NCBI GenBank assembly: GCA_025141015.1
Contig: CP081098.1
Location: forward strand, 3,416,501-3,480,500
From: Rhodobacteraceae bacterium M382
Lineage (GTDB): Bacteria > Pseudomonadota > Alphaproteobacteria > Rhodobacterales > Rhodobacteraceae
Length of the DNA stretch: 64,000 nucleotides
Reading direction: 5' to 3'
Shown here: positions 43,372-52,644 of the stretch, in pieces
Layout of the letters: the number at the start of each line of letters is the position of its first letter
Position numbering within the stretch: the stretch's first letter is position 1
Program-made: the position numbers and the translations under genes
Notes under the pieces: generated by a model
The model's input: the letters and a program-made list of their open reading frames with translations, nothing else
Databases searched by the model: none
Told to the model about the DNA's origin: nothing

Positions 43372-45042
43372 TTAGTCATCCGCTTTTTTGAACAGATCCT
43401 TGCGCAACGTCATCAGCGCCTTGGGGTCGATCTTGGCCTGAATAACCGTGGTCTCATTGCTGGCGATCGCCTGAACCAATGCATCGCCCAGCGCGCCGGG
43501 GCCATCGACCCAGATGCCCTTGCCCCCGCAGAGTTCGGCGAATTTGTCATAGCGTGGCGATTGGATTTCCGCGCCCAGCAGACGCCCGCCATAGAACTCC
43601 TCCTGATAGGCCTTTTCCGCGCCCCAGGCTTCGTTATCCAGAACCACCGCCACAATGGGAAGCTTGTTCTGAATGGCCGTTTGAATTTCGATCATCGTGT
43701 ACCCCATGGCCCCGTCCCCCATGATCGCCACCACCGGACGGTCTGGTGTGGCGGCCTTGGCGCCGATGGCGGCAGACAGGCCAAAACCCACCAGACCAAA
43801 ATCCAGCGGCGTGATCAGCGACATCGGTTGATAGTGCGCTAGACGGTCAGCACCCTGCAGACAGGTATTGCCGGTGTCCAGCGTGACAATCGCATCCCGT
43901 GGCAACGCACCGCGCAGTTCGGCCAACGCCCGACGGGGGTGCATCGGCAGGGTGGCGATTTGGGCCTCTTCAACCCGCTCGGCCATCAGGCTGGCCCAAT
44001 CGTCCCGGAAGGACGCGCGCCATGCATCGGCGGCAGGCTTTTGCGTCGCGTTGGTCAATGCTTCGGCCGTCAGGCGGGCATCGGCCTGCACCGCGATCTC
44101 GGCGGGGAAGTAGCGCCCAACGGCTGAACCATCAATGTCCACATGGGCAATGCGGGTGTCTGCCCCCACATAGTCGTTGCTGTGAAAGGTCGAATTGAAC
44201 CCCAGTCGCGCGCCCAGCACCACCATCACGTCGGCTTCGCGTGTCAGACGGCTGGCCACACGGTTGCCGCGCGGACCGGCCTGTCCGGCGAACCAGGGAT
44301 GGCCGTGTTCCATCACGTCCGCATGCCCGGTCGATGCCACAACCGGCACCTCCAGCTTTTCGGCCAATGCGGTCAGGGCGTCACGACCCTGCCCCCATTT
44401 AAAGCCACCGCCCGCAAAGATGACGGGACGTTGCGCGCCGGAGAGCATCGCCGCGATCGCCTCGACATCTTCACCGGCCGCAGGGCCGGGGCGGGCGATG
44501 TTCACAGGTTTGGGGTCATTGGCCGGGACCATGTCGGCAAACAGATCGCGCGGCACATGCAACACCACCGGCCCCCGACGGCCCGAGTTGGCCAGACGAA
44601 TTGCGTCCTCCAGCATCGCAGGCAGGCGTGCCGCGTCGCTGACCAGTACCGATTTCTTGCTGATCGGTGCGAACAGCGCGACCTGATCCACCTCCTGAAA
44701 GGTGTCCTTGGCATGGTCACACCGGCTGATCGCACCAGCAATCACAACCAGCGGGCTGTACGCCAATTGCGCCTCGGCCACGGCGGTCACGATATTGACC
44801 ACGCCGGGTCCGGCCTGCGCGCCCAGAACGACGCCGGGTTTGCCGGTCATCCGCGCCCAGGCGTCAGCCATATGGCCAGCCGCACGTTCATCGCGGGCAC
44901 CGACATAGTTGATTGCGCCGTCCTGATACATCGCATCATAGAGTTCGAGCATCGAACCACCCAACAGCCCGAACACAGTGTCGATTCCATTGGCCTTGAG
45001 CACGCGATAGGCGGCTTCCCCGCCCGTAATCTTATTGGTCAT
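43372..45042 (-). CDS. ThDP-dependent enzyme of the acetolactate synthase/Xsc type
   Basis: 556 residues in the three-domain ThDP layout. The catalytic glutamate is in ARDERAAGHMADAWARMTG (about 48-66). The ThDP/magnesium motif runs from GDGAMGY to DNEAWG near 435-465. The stretch EKAYQEEFYGGRLLGAEI resembles sulfoacetaldehyde acetyltransferase (Xsc), but overall it could equally be a decarboxylase, lyase or carboligase. No phosphotransacetylase gene, which usually accompanies Xsc, is present. AGAGGA precedes the ATG; it follows the first GcvT-fusion gene by two bases. Confidence 0.82.
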   Translation of the reverse strand: MTNKITGGEAAYRVLKANGIDTVFGLLGGSMLELYDAMYQDGAINYVGARDERAAGHMADAWARMTGKPGVVLGAQAGPGVVNIVTAVAEAQLAYSPLVVIAGAISRCDHAKDTFQEVDQVALFAPISKKSVLVSDAARLPAMLEDAIRLANSGRRGPVVLHVPRDLFADMVPANDPKPVNIARPGPAAGEDVEAIAAMLSGAQRPVIFAGGGFKWGQGRDALTALAEKLEVPVVASTGHADVMEHGHPWFAGQAGPRGNRVASRLTREADVMVVLGARLGFNSTFHSNDYVGADTRIAHVDIDGSAVGRYFPAEIAVQADARLTAEALTNATQKPAADAWRASFRDDWASLMAERVEEAQIATLPMHPRRALAELRGALPRDAIVTLDTGNTCLQGADRLAHYQPMSLITPLDFGLVGFGLSAAIGAKAATPDRPVVAIMGDGAMGYTMIEIQTAIQNKLPIVAVVLDNEAWGAEKAYQEEFYGGRLLGAEIQSPRYDKFAELCGGKGIWVDGPGALGDALVQAIASNETTVIQAKIDPKALMTLRKDLFKKADD

Positions 45043-45044
45043 CT

Positions 45045-47447
45045 TCAGTCCTCTGAACGGGGGCGCAGGTTCTGCGGGTCAAACACCGCGTCCTCATGCA
45101 CCGTCACATCGTATTCTGTATTCAAAATCTGCACTTTCAGGCCCTGCTTGGGCGTGCCCTTGCGCACGAACAACCAGCCCAGGCTTTTACCGACGGTATA
45201 GCCATAGCCGCCCGACGTGGTCAGCCCGACAATCGCGCCGTTACAGACAATTGGCTCGCCACCGTGGATGTCGATGCCATCGGCGTGCAGTTCACCATAG
45301 AACAGCTCCCACGTCGGAGTGCGGTCCATCACGGCGTCGCGACCGACAAAATCCCGGTCGATGGCGCGCACAAACCGATCCAGACCAACGTCATAGGGGC
45401 CCACATCAGTGGTCAGTTCACCTGACGCGCGATAGGCCTTTTCCATGCGCATGCCGTTAAAGGCATAGCTGCCCAGATCGACCAGCCCGTGTTTGCCGCC
45501 CACCTCGTGCAGCGCGTCATAAAGCGTGCCCATATGTTCCAGCGGGGCGTGCAGCTCCCACCCGAGTTCACCGACAAAGGAGACCCGCAGGGCGTAGACC
45601 GGGATGCCCGCCACAGTGATCTCCTGCCCCGACAGCCAGGGGAACGCCGCGTTGGACAGGTCCGCGTCGGTCAGGTCGGCCATGATCTTGCGGCTGTTGG
45701 GTCCAGACAGCGCCAGCATCCCCCAGTCGGCTGTGTGGTTGACCATATGCACGTCTTCGCCGTCGCGGATGTGCGATTTGATCCAGGCAAAATCCGGGTT
45801 GGCGCGGGCAATCGGCGAGCCGGTGAAATAGCGCCCCTCGGCGATGCGCCAGATGGTCACTTCGGTTTCGAAGCGGCCCTTGGGAGTCAACAGATGGTTC
45901 AGGGTCAGCCGCCCGTCGCGCGCCGGGATCTTGTTGGCCGAAATCCGATCCAGCAGCTTGCCCGCGTCACGCCCGGTGATTTCAAACTGGGCAAAGGCAC
46001 ACAGGTCGATGACCCCGGCCCCGGCACGGGTGGCTTTGGCTTCGGTCAGCGCATTGGCGTGCCAGGCCTGATGCCCCCAGCCCATCTGTTCGACCTCGCC
46101 CACATCGCCGAAATAACGCGGACGTTCCCAGCCTGCGACTTCGCCGAACACCGCGCCTTTGGCGGCGAGACGATCATACAGAACATGCCGGTTCAACGGG
46201 CGCATGGCGTTGAACTGTTTGCCCGGTACCGGGGTGTCATGGCGGCGCATAAATTCGTCTTTGGTCCGTTCGACGATGTAATTGTCGGTCGAGAAATCAC
46301 CATACCGACGCGGGTCCATCGACCGGGTGTTGATCTCGGCCTCGCCATGCACCATCCAATCGGCGAGCACCTTGCCCGCACCCCCGCCCCAGGCCAGCCC
46401 AATGGACGACCCACAGGACAACCAGACATTGGGCGCGCCCGACGGGCCAACCAGCATACCGCCATCCGGCGTGTGGGTGATCGCCCCCCGCACCACGCGT
46501 TTGATGCCCAATTCCGCCAGGATCGGCATCTTGTCAAACGCCACCATCAGGAAATCGCCGATGCTGTCATAATCGGCCTCGAACAGCTCGTTTTCGGCCT
46601 TCCACGGCGCGCCTTCGGGCATGGTCCAGACCGTTGGGCAAACGTGCCCCTCATAAATCCCGATCAGACCGGACTTCTGCTCCTGCCGGATATACCCACC
46701 AAAGGAGTTATCCCGCATCACCGGCAGTTCGGGACGGTCGGCAAATTCGGGCACAGTATCGGTGACCAGATAGTGGTGCAGGCAGGAAACGGACGGGATT
46801 TTCAACCCGAACCATTCACCGACCTGATTGGCATAGGACCCGGCAGCAATGACCACATGTTCGGCCAGAACCTCGCCGTTTTCGGTTTGCAGCAACCACA
46901 TGTCGCCTTTGCGCGAGGCACCCGTGACCTGATTGCGGCGTTCGATCTTGGCCCCGCGGGCGCGCGACGCGGCGGCCAGCGCCATGGTGACCGAACTGGG
47001 GTCGATGTGACCGTCTTGGAACGTCTGGATCGCCGCCTTGACGTTGTCGACCTTGTAGAACGGGTTCACTTTGGCGACCTCTTCGGGGCCGACCAGCTCC
47101 ATCGGCAGGTCCAGCAAACGCCCGACCCCCATGATGGATTTCATCCAATCGACTTCGTCATCGGTGGTGGCGATGCGAAATCCGCCGACCTCGTGCCAAC
47201 CAATGCTTTGCCCGGTTTCCTGTTCAACCCGTTTGTACAGTTCCAGCGAGGTTTTGTTGATCCAGCCGGCAATGCGGCTGCCAACGGCATGCGCGATCTG
47301 GCCCGCAGCATGCCAGGTCGACCCGGATGTCAGTTCGGCCTTTTCAAACAGGATGGTATCGGTCCAGCCGTTTTCAGCCAATTGCAGCTGGGCCGCGACC
47401 CCCATGATGCCGCCGCCGATGATGGCGACTTGGGTTGTTCGGGTCAT
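45045..47447 (-). CDS. DMGDH-like FAD oxidoreductase/GcvT fusion, copy 1
   Basis: 800 residues, the length of dimethylglycine dehydrogenase. The FAD domain begins IIGGGIMGVAAQ. TSGSTWHAAGQ places at His46 the residue that binds FAD covalently in DMGDH. A central FAO_M-type domain follows, then a GcvT-type folate domain from about 430 (GVIDLCAFAQFEITGRDAG), ending in the GcvT C-terminal barrel (TSGGYGYTVGKSLGWLFV). Such enzymes oxidise N-methyl groups and pass formaldehyde to tetrahydrofolate. It overlaps copy 2 by one base. Confidence 0.9.
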   Translation of the reverse strand: MTRTTQVAIIGGGIMGVAAQLQLAENGWTDTILFEKAELTSGSTWHAAGQIAHAVGSRIAGWINKTSLELYKRVEQETGQSIGWHEVGGFRIATTDDEVDWMKSIMGVGRLLDLPMELVGPEEVAKVNPFYKVDNVKAAIQTFQDGHIDPSSVTMALAAASRARGAKIERRNQVTGASRKGDMWLLQTENGEVLAEHVVIAAGSYANQVGEWFGLKIPSVSCLHHYLVTDTVPEFADRPELPVMRDNSFGGYIRQEQKSGLIGIYEGHVCPTVWTMPEGAPWKAENELFEADYDSIGDFLMVAFDKMPILAELGIKRVVRGAITHTPDGGMLVGPSGAPNVWLSCGSSIGLAWGGGAGKVLADWMVHGEAEINTRSMDPRRYGDFSTDNYIVERTKDEFMRRHDTPVPGKQFNAMRPLNRHVLYDRLAAKGAVFGEVAGWERPRYFGDVGEVEQMGWGHQAWHANALTEAKATRAGAGVIDLCAFAQFEITGRDAGKLLDRISANKIPARDGRLTLNHLLTPKGRFETEVTIWRIAEGRYFTGSPIARANPDFAWIKSHIRDGEDVHMVNHTADWGMLALSGPNSRKIMADLTDADLSNAAFPWLSGQEITVAGIPVYALRVSFVGELGWELHAPLEHMGTLYDALHEVGGKHGLVDLGSYAFNGMRMEKAYRASGELTTDVGPYDVGLDRFVRAIDRDFVGRDAVMDRTPTWELFYGELHADGIDIHGGEPIVCNGAIVGLTTSGGYGYTVGKSLGWLFVRKGTPKQGLKVQILNTEYDVTVHEDAVFDPQNLRPRSED

Positions 47448-49867
47448 CAGTTTGATCCTTTGAATGCGAATTTCGCGGGTTTCAGCGACGCCTTGGCACT
47501 GTAGCGGGTACAGGCGATTTCGACCTCGAACCCGTCAACGATGTCCTGACTGACCAGCGCCTCCAGCGGCGCGTCGATCATTGCCAGCGCAACCGAGCGG
47601 CCAAAGCGATAGCTCCAGGCGGCCGAGGTGATCTGACCCACCACCTGACCATCGCGACAGATCGGTTCATCATGGATCGGGAGCGCGTCCGGATCGTCAA
47701 ACAGCATCGACACAATGCGGCGTTTGGGTGGGGTCGTGCGGGCGGCCAACAGGGCGTCCTTGCCGACAAAATCGCTGTCCCAGCCAATGAACGCCTCGGT
47801 CCCGGCCTCGAACGGGGTGACGCCGGGTGACATTTCGTGCCCCCATGCGCGGAACCCGCTTTCGATGCGCAGTGAGCCGCTGGCAAACAGCCCGGCGTGG
47901 GTGGCACCGGCAGCGATCAGCGCCTCATAGGCAGCCATGGCCATATCGGCGGGGATGTAGAGTTCGAACCCTTCTTCGCCGGTGAACGACAACCGCCCGG
48001 CCCAGCCGCTGGCCAGCCCGATTTCGACCGGGGCAAAGCGGAAGCGGCCAATATTGGGCAGTTTTGCGGTCGATGCCTTTTGCAGGATTTCCGCCGCACG
48101 TGCCCCGGCCAGCCCCAGAATGGCATAGCCCGAGGTCACATCAGTCACTTCGACCCGGAAATCTCCTTTGGTTTCGCGCAGGCGTTTCATGTCGCGTACG
48201 ACCTCGCCCGCGCCAACGATCAGCATATAGGTGTCGGCCCCGTGGCGCTGCACGGTGATGTCGGATTCAATCCCACCGCGCGCGTTCAGGATCTGGCTAT
48301 AGACAATGCGGCCCGCCGCGACGTCCATGTCTGCGGCGCAGACCCGGTTCAGGAAATCGCAGGCGTCCGGCCCCTGCACCATGATTTTGCCAAAGGCGGA
48401 TTGGTCCAGAATGGCAGCCCCATCGCGACAGGCGGCCACCTCGGCCCCGACCTGATCGCGCCATTTCGGTGCCTCAAAGGTCAACGGCAGGTGGTTTTCG
48501 TCGCCGCCGAAATGTTCGACCCGTTCCCATCCCGCACGCGAGACGAATTTGGCCCCGACCTGTTGCAGGCCCGAATGGATCGGGCTGCGCCGCTGGCCAC
48601 GCGCGGTGTCCATGGAGCGCCCCGGATAGGCAATGTCGTAATGGCGGCCCAGAACTTCGGGGATCCGGGCCTCGAGCGCGCCCAGCACGTTCATTTCGGG
48701 GCCAAAGCGGCGAATATCGGCCTCGTTCAGCTCCATCGTCGGTTCGCCTGCCATGATCCATTCGGCCATCGCCATGCCCGCGCCACCCGCCAGCGCAATG
48801 CCGGTCGAATTCATGCCGCCCATCAGGAACAACCCCGGCACTTCGGGGCTTTCGCCCATCATGAACTGGCTATCGAGCGTGAAGCTTTCGGGCCCGTTTA
48901 GCAGCATGCGCACCTCGGCCTGTTCCAGCGCCGGGATACGGTGCAGGGCGTTCTCCATCATCGGCATGAAGTGGTCCCAATCCTCGCCCAGCAAATCAAA
49001 GCTGAAATCGGCGGGAAGCTTTTCCATTGGCAGCCCCTTGGCGTGGGGTTCAAAACAGCCGACCAACAGCCCTTCGACATCGTCGCGGGCATATAGAAAG
49101 GCGTCCTGATCGTTCAGCGTCGGCAGATGCGCGCCCTTGCCCAGCGCCTGTACCTGTTCCAGCGGCTTGGTCAGGATGTAGAAATGTTCGCAGGCATACA
49201 GCGGCATATGCGCGCCCGCCATTTCGGCGACCTCGCGCGACCACAGCCCACAGGCGATCACCACCTCGTCGGCCTCGATCACATGATCGCCGACCTCAAC
49301 CGCGCTGATGCGGCCGCCCTGTTTTTGCAGGCCCGTAACGCGGGTGTCCTCGAATATCTGAACGCCGCGGGCACGGGCACCTTTGGACAGCGCCAGCGCC
49401 ACATCCGACGGGTTCACCCGGCCATCAACCGGCGAATAGACCGCGCCGATCACATCGTCGGTGTGCAGCAACGGCCACAGTTCTTCGACCTGCTTACGGT
49501 CCACCACTTCGGCTTCGAGCCCAAAGGCCCGGCCCAGTGAAACCTGCCGTTTCAGGGTGGTCAGACGGTCCTGATTGGTGGCAATCGACAGGCTGCCGGT
49601 CTGGGTCCAGCCGGTGCCCTGCCCGGTCTCCTGCTCCAGGTCCTTGTACAGGTCGATCGAATAATTGATCAGCTTGGTCAGCGTCGCGGACGGGCGCAGA
49701 CGGCGTACCAGCCCGGCGGCGTGCCAGGTGGTCCCGGAGGTGAGTTTGGAGCGTTCCAGAACCACGATATCCTTGCGCCCTTCGCGGGCCAGATGATAGG
49801 CGATGGAACATCCAATGACCCCGCCGCCGATGATCACGGTACGGGCCTGTTTGGGCAGAGACGTCAT
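47447..49867 (-). CDS. DMGDH-like FAD oxidoreductase/GcvT fusion, copy 2
   Basis: 806 residues with the same layout as copy 1. FAD loop IIGGGVIGCSIAYHLA; covalent-flavin motif TSGTTWHAAGLVRRL with His49. Substrate-domain features differ from copy 1 (GGMNSTGIALAGGAGMAMAEW against GSSIGLAWGGGAGKVLADW), so the two are diverged and not a recent duplication. The GcvT half starts about 435 and ends near RFGRSVALAMI. It overlaps the aminotransferase by four bases (ATGA) and copy 1 by one (TGATG). Two copies suggest two successive demethylations. Confidence 0.9.
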   Translation of the reverse strand: MTSLPKQARTVIIGGGVIGCSIAYHLAREGRKDIVVLERSKLTSGTTWHAAGLVRRLRPSATLTKLINYSIDLYKDLEQETGQGTGWTQTGSLSIATNQDRLTTLKRQVSLGRAFGLEAEVVDRKQVEELWPLLHTDDVIGAVYSPVDGRVNPSDVALALSKGARARGVQIFEDTRVTGLQKQGGRISAVEVGDHVIEADEVVIACGLWSREVAEMAGAHMPLYACEHFYILTKPLEQVQALGKGAHLPTLNDQDAFLYARDDVEGLLVGCFEPHAKGLPMEKLPADFSFDLLGEDWDHFMPMMENALHRIPALEQAEVRMLLNGPESFTLDSQFMMGESPEVPGLFLMGGMNSTGIALAGGAGMAMAEWIMAGEPTMELNEADIRRFGPEMNVLGALEARIPEVLGRHYDIAYPGRSMDTARGQRRSPIHSGLQQVGAKFVSRAGWERVEHFGGDENHLPLTFEAPKWRDQVGAEVAACRDGAAILDQSAFGKIMVQGPDACDFLNRVCAADMDVAAGRIVYSQILNARGGIESDITVQRHGADTYMLIVGAGEVVRDMKRLRETKGDFRVEVTDVTSGYAILGLAGARAAEILQKASTAKLPNIGRFRFAPVEIGLASGWAGRLSFTGEEGFELYIPADMAMAAYEALIAAGATHAGLFASGSLRIESGFRAWGHEMSPGVTPFEAGTEAFIGWDSDFVGKDALLAARTTPPKRRIVSMLFDDPDALPIHDEPICRDGQVVGQITSAAWSYRFGRSVALAMIDAPLEALVSQDIVDGFEVEIACTRYSAKASLKPAKFAFKGSN

Positions 49868-51162
49868 GGGGCAATCACTCCTGCTTCGGTCAACTCACCG
49901 AGCGTTTCGTCAAAAATTTCAATGGCTTCGTCAACCAGATCCGGGGTGTGGGCGCTGGACGTGACACAGGAGGTGAACGACATGAAGTCCACCCCGCGTT
50001 CCAGCAGTCCATTGCGCAGCCCATTGACCAGCGCCGGGGGCACGGTGCGAATTTGCGCCGCTGTCAGCCCGTCGATTGAGCTGCCGCCGAAATAAAGGTG
50101 GCACGTCGAACTGTCGCCATAGGCCACCGCCGCCATGCCGCGGTTGGTGAAACAGGTGTTGATGCCGTCGCGCAGACGTGCGGCCATGGCGTCGGCCTGT
50201 TTCTGAACGTCACCGGTGGACAACAGCTTCATCGCGGCAATGGCACCTGCGGCGACCATCGGGGCAGCGTTGAACGTGCCCTTGTGGCTGACCGGCGGGG
50301 CCAGACCGTCGCGCGGTTTGCCGGGATCCAGCAGCTCCATGATATCGCGTCGCCCACAGATCGCACCGCCAGGCAGCCCACCGGTCACGACCTTGGCCAG
50401 CGTGGTGATGTCTGGCGTCACCCCATCGCGCGCCTGACGCCCGCCGGGGGCCCAGCGGAATCCGGTGATCACCTCGTCAAAGATCAGAACCTTGCCGCGC
50501 GTCGTGGCCAGGTCGCGAATGCCGGACAGGAAGCCATCCGGCAAAGGCACCGAGCCATAATTGGCCCCGGATGCTTCGACAAAAATAGTCCCGATATCGT
50601 CGTCCTGATCCAACAGCGCCGCGATGGCGTCAACTGACGGCGGTGCCACCACGGTCAGATCGGTGATCGCCGTTGGCACGCCCAACGACGGTGCCGTGTT
50701 GGTGCCAGGTTTAGCCCCTTTGATCAGCATATCGTGCCAGCCGTGGAAATGCCCGTCGATGCGCAGCACCTTGTCCTTGCCCGACCACGCACGTCCCAGA
50801 CGCAGCGCCAACATGGTGCTTTCGGTGCCTGAACCGGTAAACCGGACCAGATCGGCCGAAGGATACAGCCGCGCGATCCATTCCGCCCATTCGATTTCCA
50901 GCGCGTGACAGTCACCGGTATAGGGCGTTTTGGTCAGCTGTTCGGCCACGGCCTGCATCACCTCGGGACAGGAGTTGCCCAGGATCTGGCTGGCAGCGCC
51001 CAGTTTGAAGTCGATATAGCGTTTGCCTTCGACATCCCATTTTTCCGCGCCCAGCGCGTGATCGATATAGATCGGGTGCGGCGCGCGATAGCGCAGTTCA
51101 TGGCTGACCCCGCCGGGCATCACCTGGCGGGCGCGATCTGCGAGGGTCTGGTTGCGTGTCAT
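49864..51162 (-). CDS. Class III aminotransferase (glutamate-semialdehyde-aminomutase-like)
   Basis: 432 residues. It begins RQVMPGGVSHELRY, typical of GSA aminomutase-like proteins. FTGSGTESTMLALRLGRAW binds the cofactor phosphate; LIFDEVITGFRW holds the Asp/Glu; TTLAKVVTGGLPGGAICG carries the PLP lysine. It is not the heme-pathway HemL, given its placing in a catabolic operon. Relatives act as omega-transaminases or aminomutases on amino aldehydes. The gene ends in an ATGA overlap with copy 2 of the GcvT fusion. Confidence 0.88.
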   Translation of the reverse strand: MTRNQTLADRARQVMPGGVSHELRYRAPHPIYIDHALGAEKWDVEGKRYIDFKLGAASQILGNSCPEVMQAVAEQLTKTPYTGDCHALEIEWAEWIARLYPSADLVRFTGSGTESTMLALRLGRAWSGKDKVLRIDGHFHGWHDMLIKGAKPGTNTAPSLGVPTAITDLTVVAPPSVDAIAALLDQDDDIGTIFVEASGANYGSVPLPDGFLSGIRDLATTRGKVLIFDEVITGFRWAPGGRQARDGVTPDITTLAKVVTGGLPGGAICGRRDIMELLDPGKPRDGLAPPVSHKGTFNAAPMVAAGAIAAMKLLSTGDVQKQADAMAARLRDGINTCFTNRGMAAVAYGDSSTCHLYFGGSSIDGLTAAQIRTVPPALVNGLRNGLLERGVDFMSFTSCVTSSAHTPDLVDEAIEIFDETLGELTEAGVIAP

Positions 51163-51183
51163 GTCAGCTCTCAGTTCGATGTC

Positions 51184-52644
51184 TCAGTGGTTCAAAACGA
51201 TGGATTTCGTGGCGCAATAGGCGGCGAGCCCCGCCAACCCCTTTTCCCGGCCAATGCCGCTGTGTTTGACCCCGCCAAACGGCACGGTATCGCCGCCTTG
51301 CAGGAAGCCGTTGACAAACACCTGTCCGGCCTCGACCCGGCGGGCAAATTGCATCGCGTGGGTGGCGTCGGCGGTATAGATCCCAGCGACCAGGCCAAAA
51401 TCTGACTCATTGGCGAGCGTCAGGGCGTGATCGGCATCTTCGCAGATCTGGGTGACCAGCACCGGGCCGAACACTTCGTCGCGGGCGATCTCGCTGTCAG
51501 CAGGGACATCCGTGAAAATGGTCGGGGCATAGAACAGCCCGTTTGGCAAGGCGTCGGGGCGAACCCGATGGCCGCCAGTCACACAACGCAAACCTGCGGT
51601 ACGTGCGCGATCCACAAAGCCGTCGACTCGCGCGAGCTGGCTGGCAGACACCAGCGGCCCCAGATCCGGGTCGTCCAGGGGATGGCCAAATGTCAGCGCC
51701 TCGGCCCGTGCGATCACCCGTTCGATCAACGCATCATGCGCATCACGGTGACAGATCAGCCGGGCACCGGCGGCACAGACCTGCCCGGCGTTAAAGAAGA
51801 TCCCGCGCACCACGCCATCCGCGGCGGCATCCAGATCGGCATCGGCCAGCACCACCACCGGGGATTTCCCGCCCAGCTCCAGCGTCACACAGGCCACAGG
51901 AGCCGAGGCCGCTTGCATCACGCGGCGGCCCGTCGCGGTCGATCCGGTAAAGGTCACATGGGCAATGTCAGCATGCCCAGCCAGCGCCGCGCCCACGTCG
52001 CCCGCACCACAGACCACGTTGAACACCCCCGGCGGCACCCCGGCCTCCAGCGCCAATTGCGCAACCATGATGGCAGACAGCGGCGTCAGCTCGGACGGTT
52101 TTGCCACAATCGTGGCCCCCACCGCCAACGCCGGGGCCGCACCACGTGCCAATGTCGAAATCGGGTAGTTCCACGGCAATATGTGGGCGGTCACACCCAC
52201 CGGTTCCAACACGGTCAATGCTGTCTGATCCGGTCCCAGGGGAATGCTGTCACCGTTCAGCTTGTCACAGCATCCGGCGTAGAACCGGAAATACGCCACG
52301 GCCCGGATCACGTCGCGGCGCGCCTGAGACAGGGGTTTGCCCACGTTCACCGACTCGACCGCGGCCAGCCGGTCGGCCTGTCCCGCGATCAGATCGGCGA
52401 GGCGAAACAGCACCTGCGCGCGCGCACCCGGCGCGGTGTCGGCCCAGCCGCGCAATGCTCCCTTGGCGCTCGCCACGGCCTGCCCCACCTGCGTGGGGTC
52501 AGCGTCGACAACCGACAGATAGCTCTCTCCCGTCGCCGGATCGATCAGCGCGCGGGGCTGCCCCCCACCGCTTTGCGCCACCCCATCGATCAGGTGATGC
52601 GGCAATCGATCCAAATCAGGGGGAAAGAGCGGATGCGCAGTCAT
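51184..52644 (-). CDS. Aldehyde dehydrogenase
   Basis: 486 residues. The ATG at 52644 shares one base with the MttB stop (TGATG); a TTG one codon earlier is the alternative. ALDH landmarks: PWNYPISTLARGAAPALA near 160, the Glu in LELGGKSPVVVL near 255, the nucleophilic Cys in FNAGQVCAAGARLI near 290, and FGGVKHSGIGREKG near the end. It probably oxidises a semialdehyde formed in the same pathway, or betaine-aldehyde-like compounds. The aminotransferase gene follows after 21 bases, the widest gap in the operon. Confidence 0.9.
   Translation of the reverse strand: MTAHPLFPPDLDRLPHHLIDGVAQSGGGQPRALIDPATGESYLSVVDADPTQVGQAVASAKGALRGWADTAPGARAQVLFRLADLIAGQADRLAAVESVNVGKPLSQARRDVIRAVAYFRFYAGCCDKLNGDSIPLGPDQTALTVLEPVGVTAHILPWNYPISTLARGAAPALAVGATIVAKPSELTPLSAIMVAQLALEAGVPPGVFNVVCGAGDVGAALAGHADIAHVTFTGSTATGRRVMQAASAPVACVTLELGGKSPVVVLADADLDAAADGVVRGIFFNAGQVCAAGARLICHRDAHDALIERVIARAEALTFGHPLDDPDLGPLVSASQLARVDGFVDRARTAGLRCVTGGHRVRPDALPNGLFYAPTIFTDVPADSEIARDEVFGPVLVTQICEDADHALTLANESDFGLVAGIYTADATHAMQFARRVEAGQVFVNGFLQGGDTVPFGGVKHSGIGREKGLAGLAAYCATKSIVLNH

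Noticed and set aside
43372-45042. Firm naming of the ThDP enzyme as sulfoacetaldehyde acetyltransferase
   Set aside because: Only part of the sequence resembles Xsc and no phosphotransacetylase is present, so I kept the broader family name.
49864-51162. HemL (glutamate-1-semialdehyde aminomutase of heme synthesis)
   Set aside because: It lies inside a catabolic operon with a four-base overlap; heme synthesis genes are absent.
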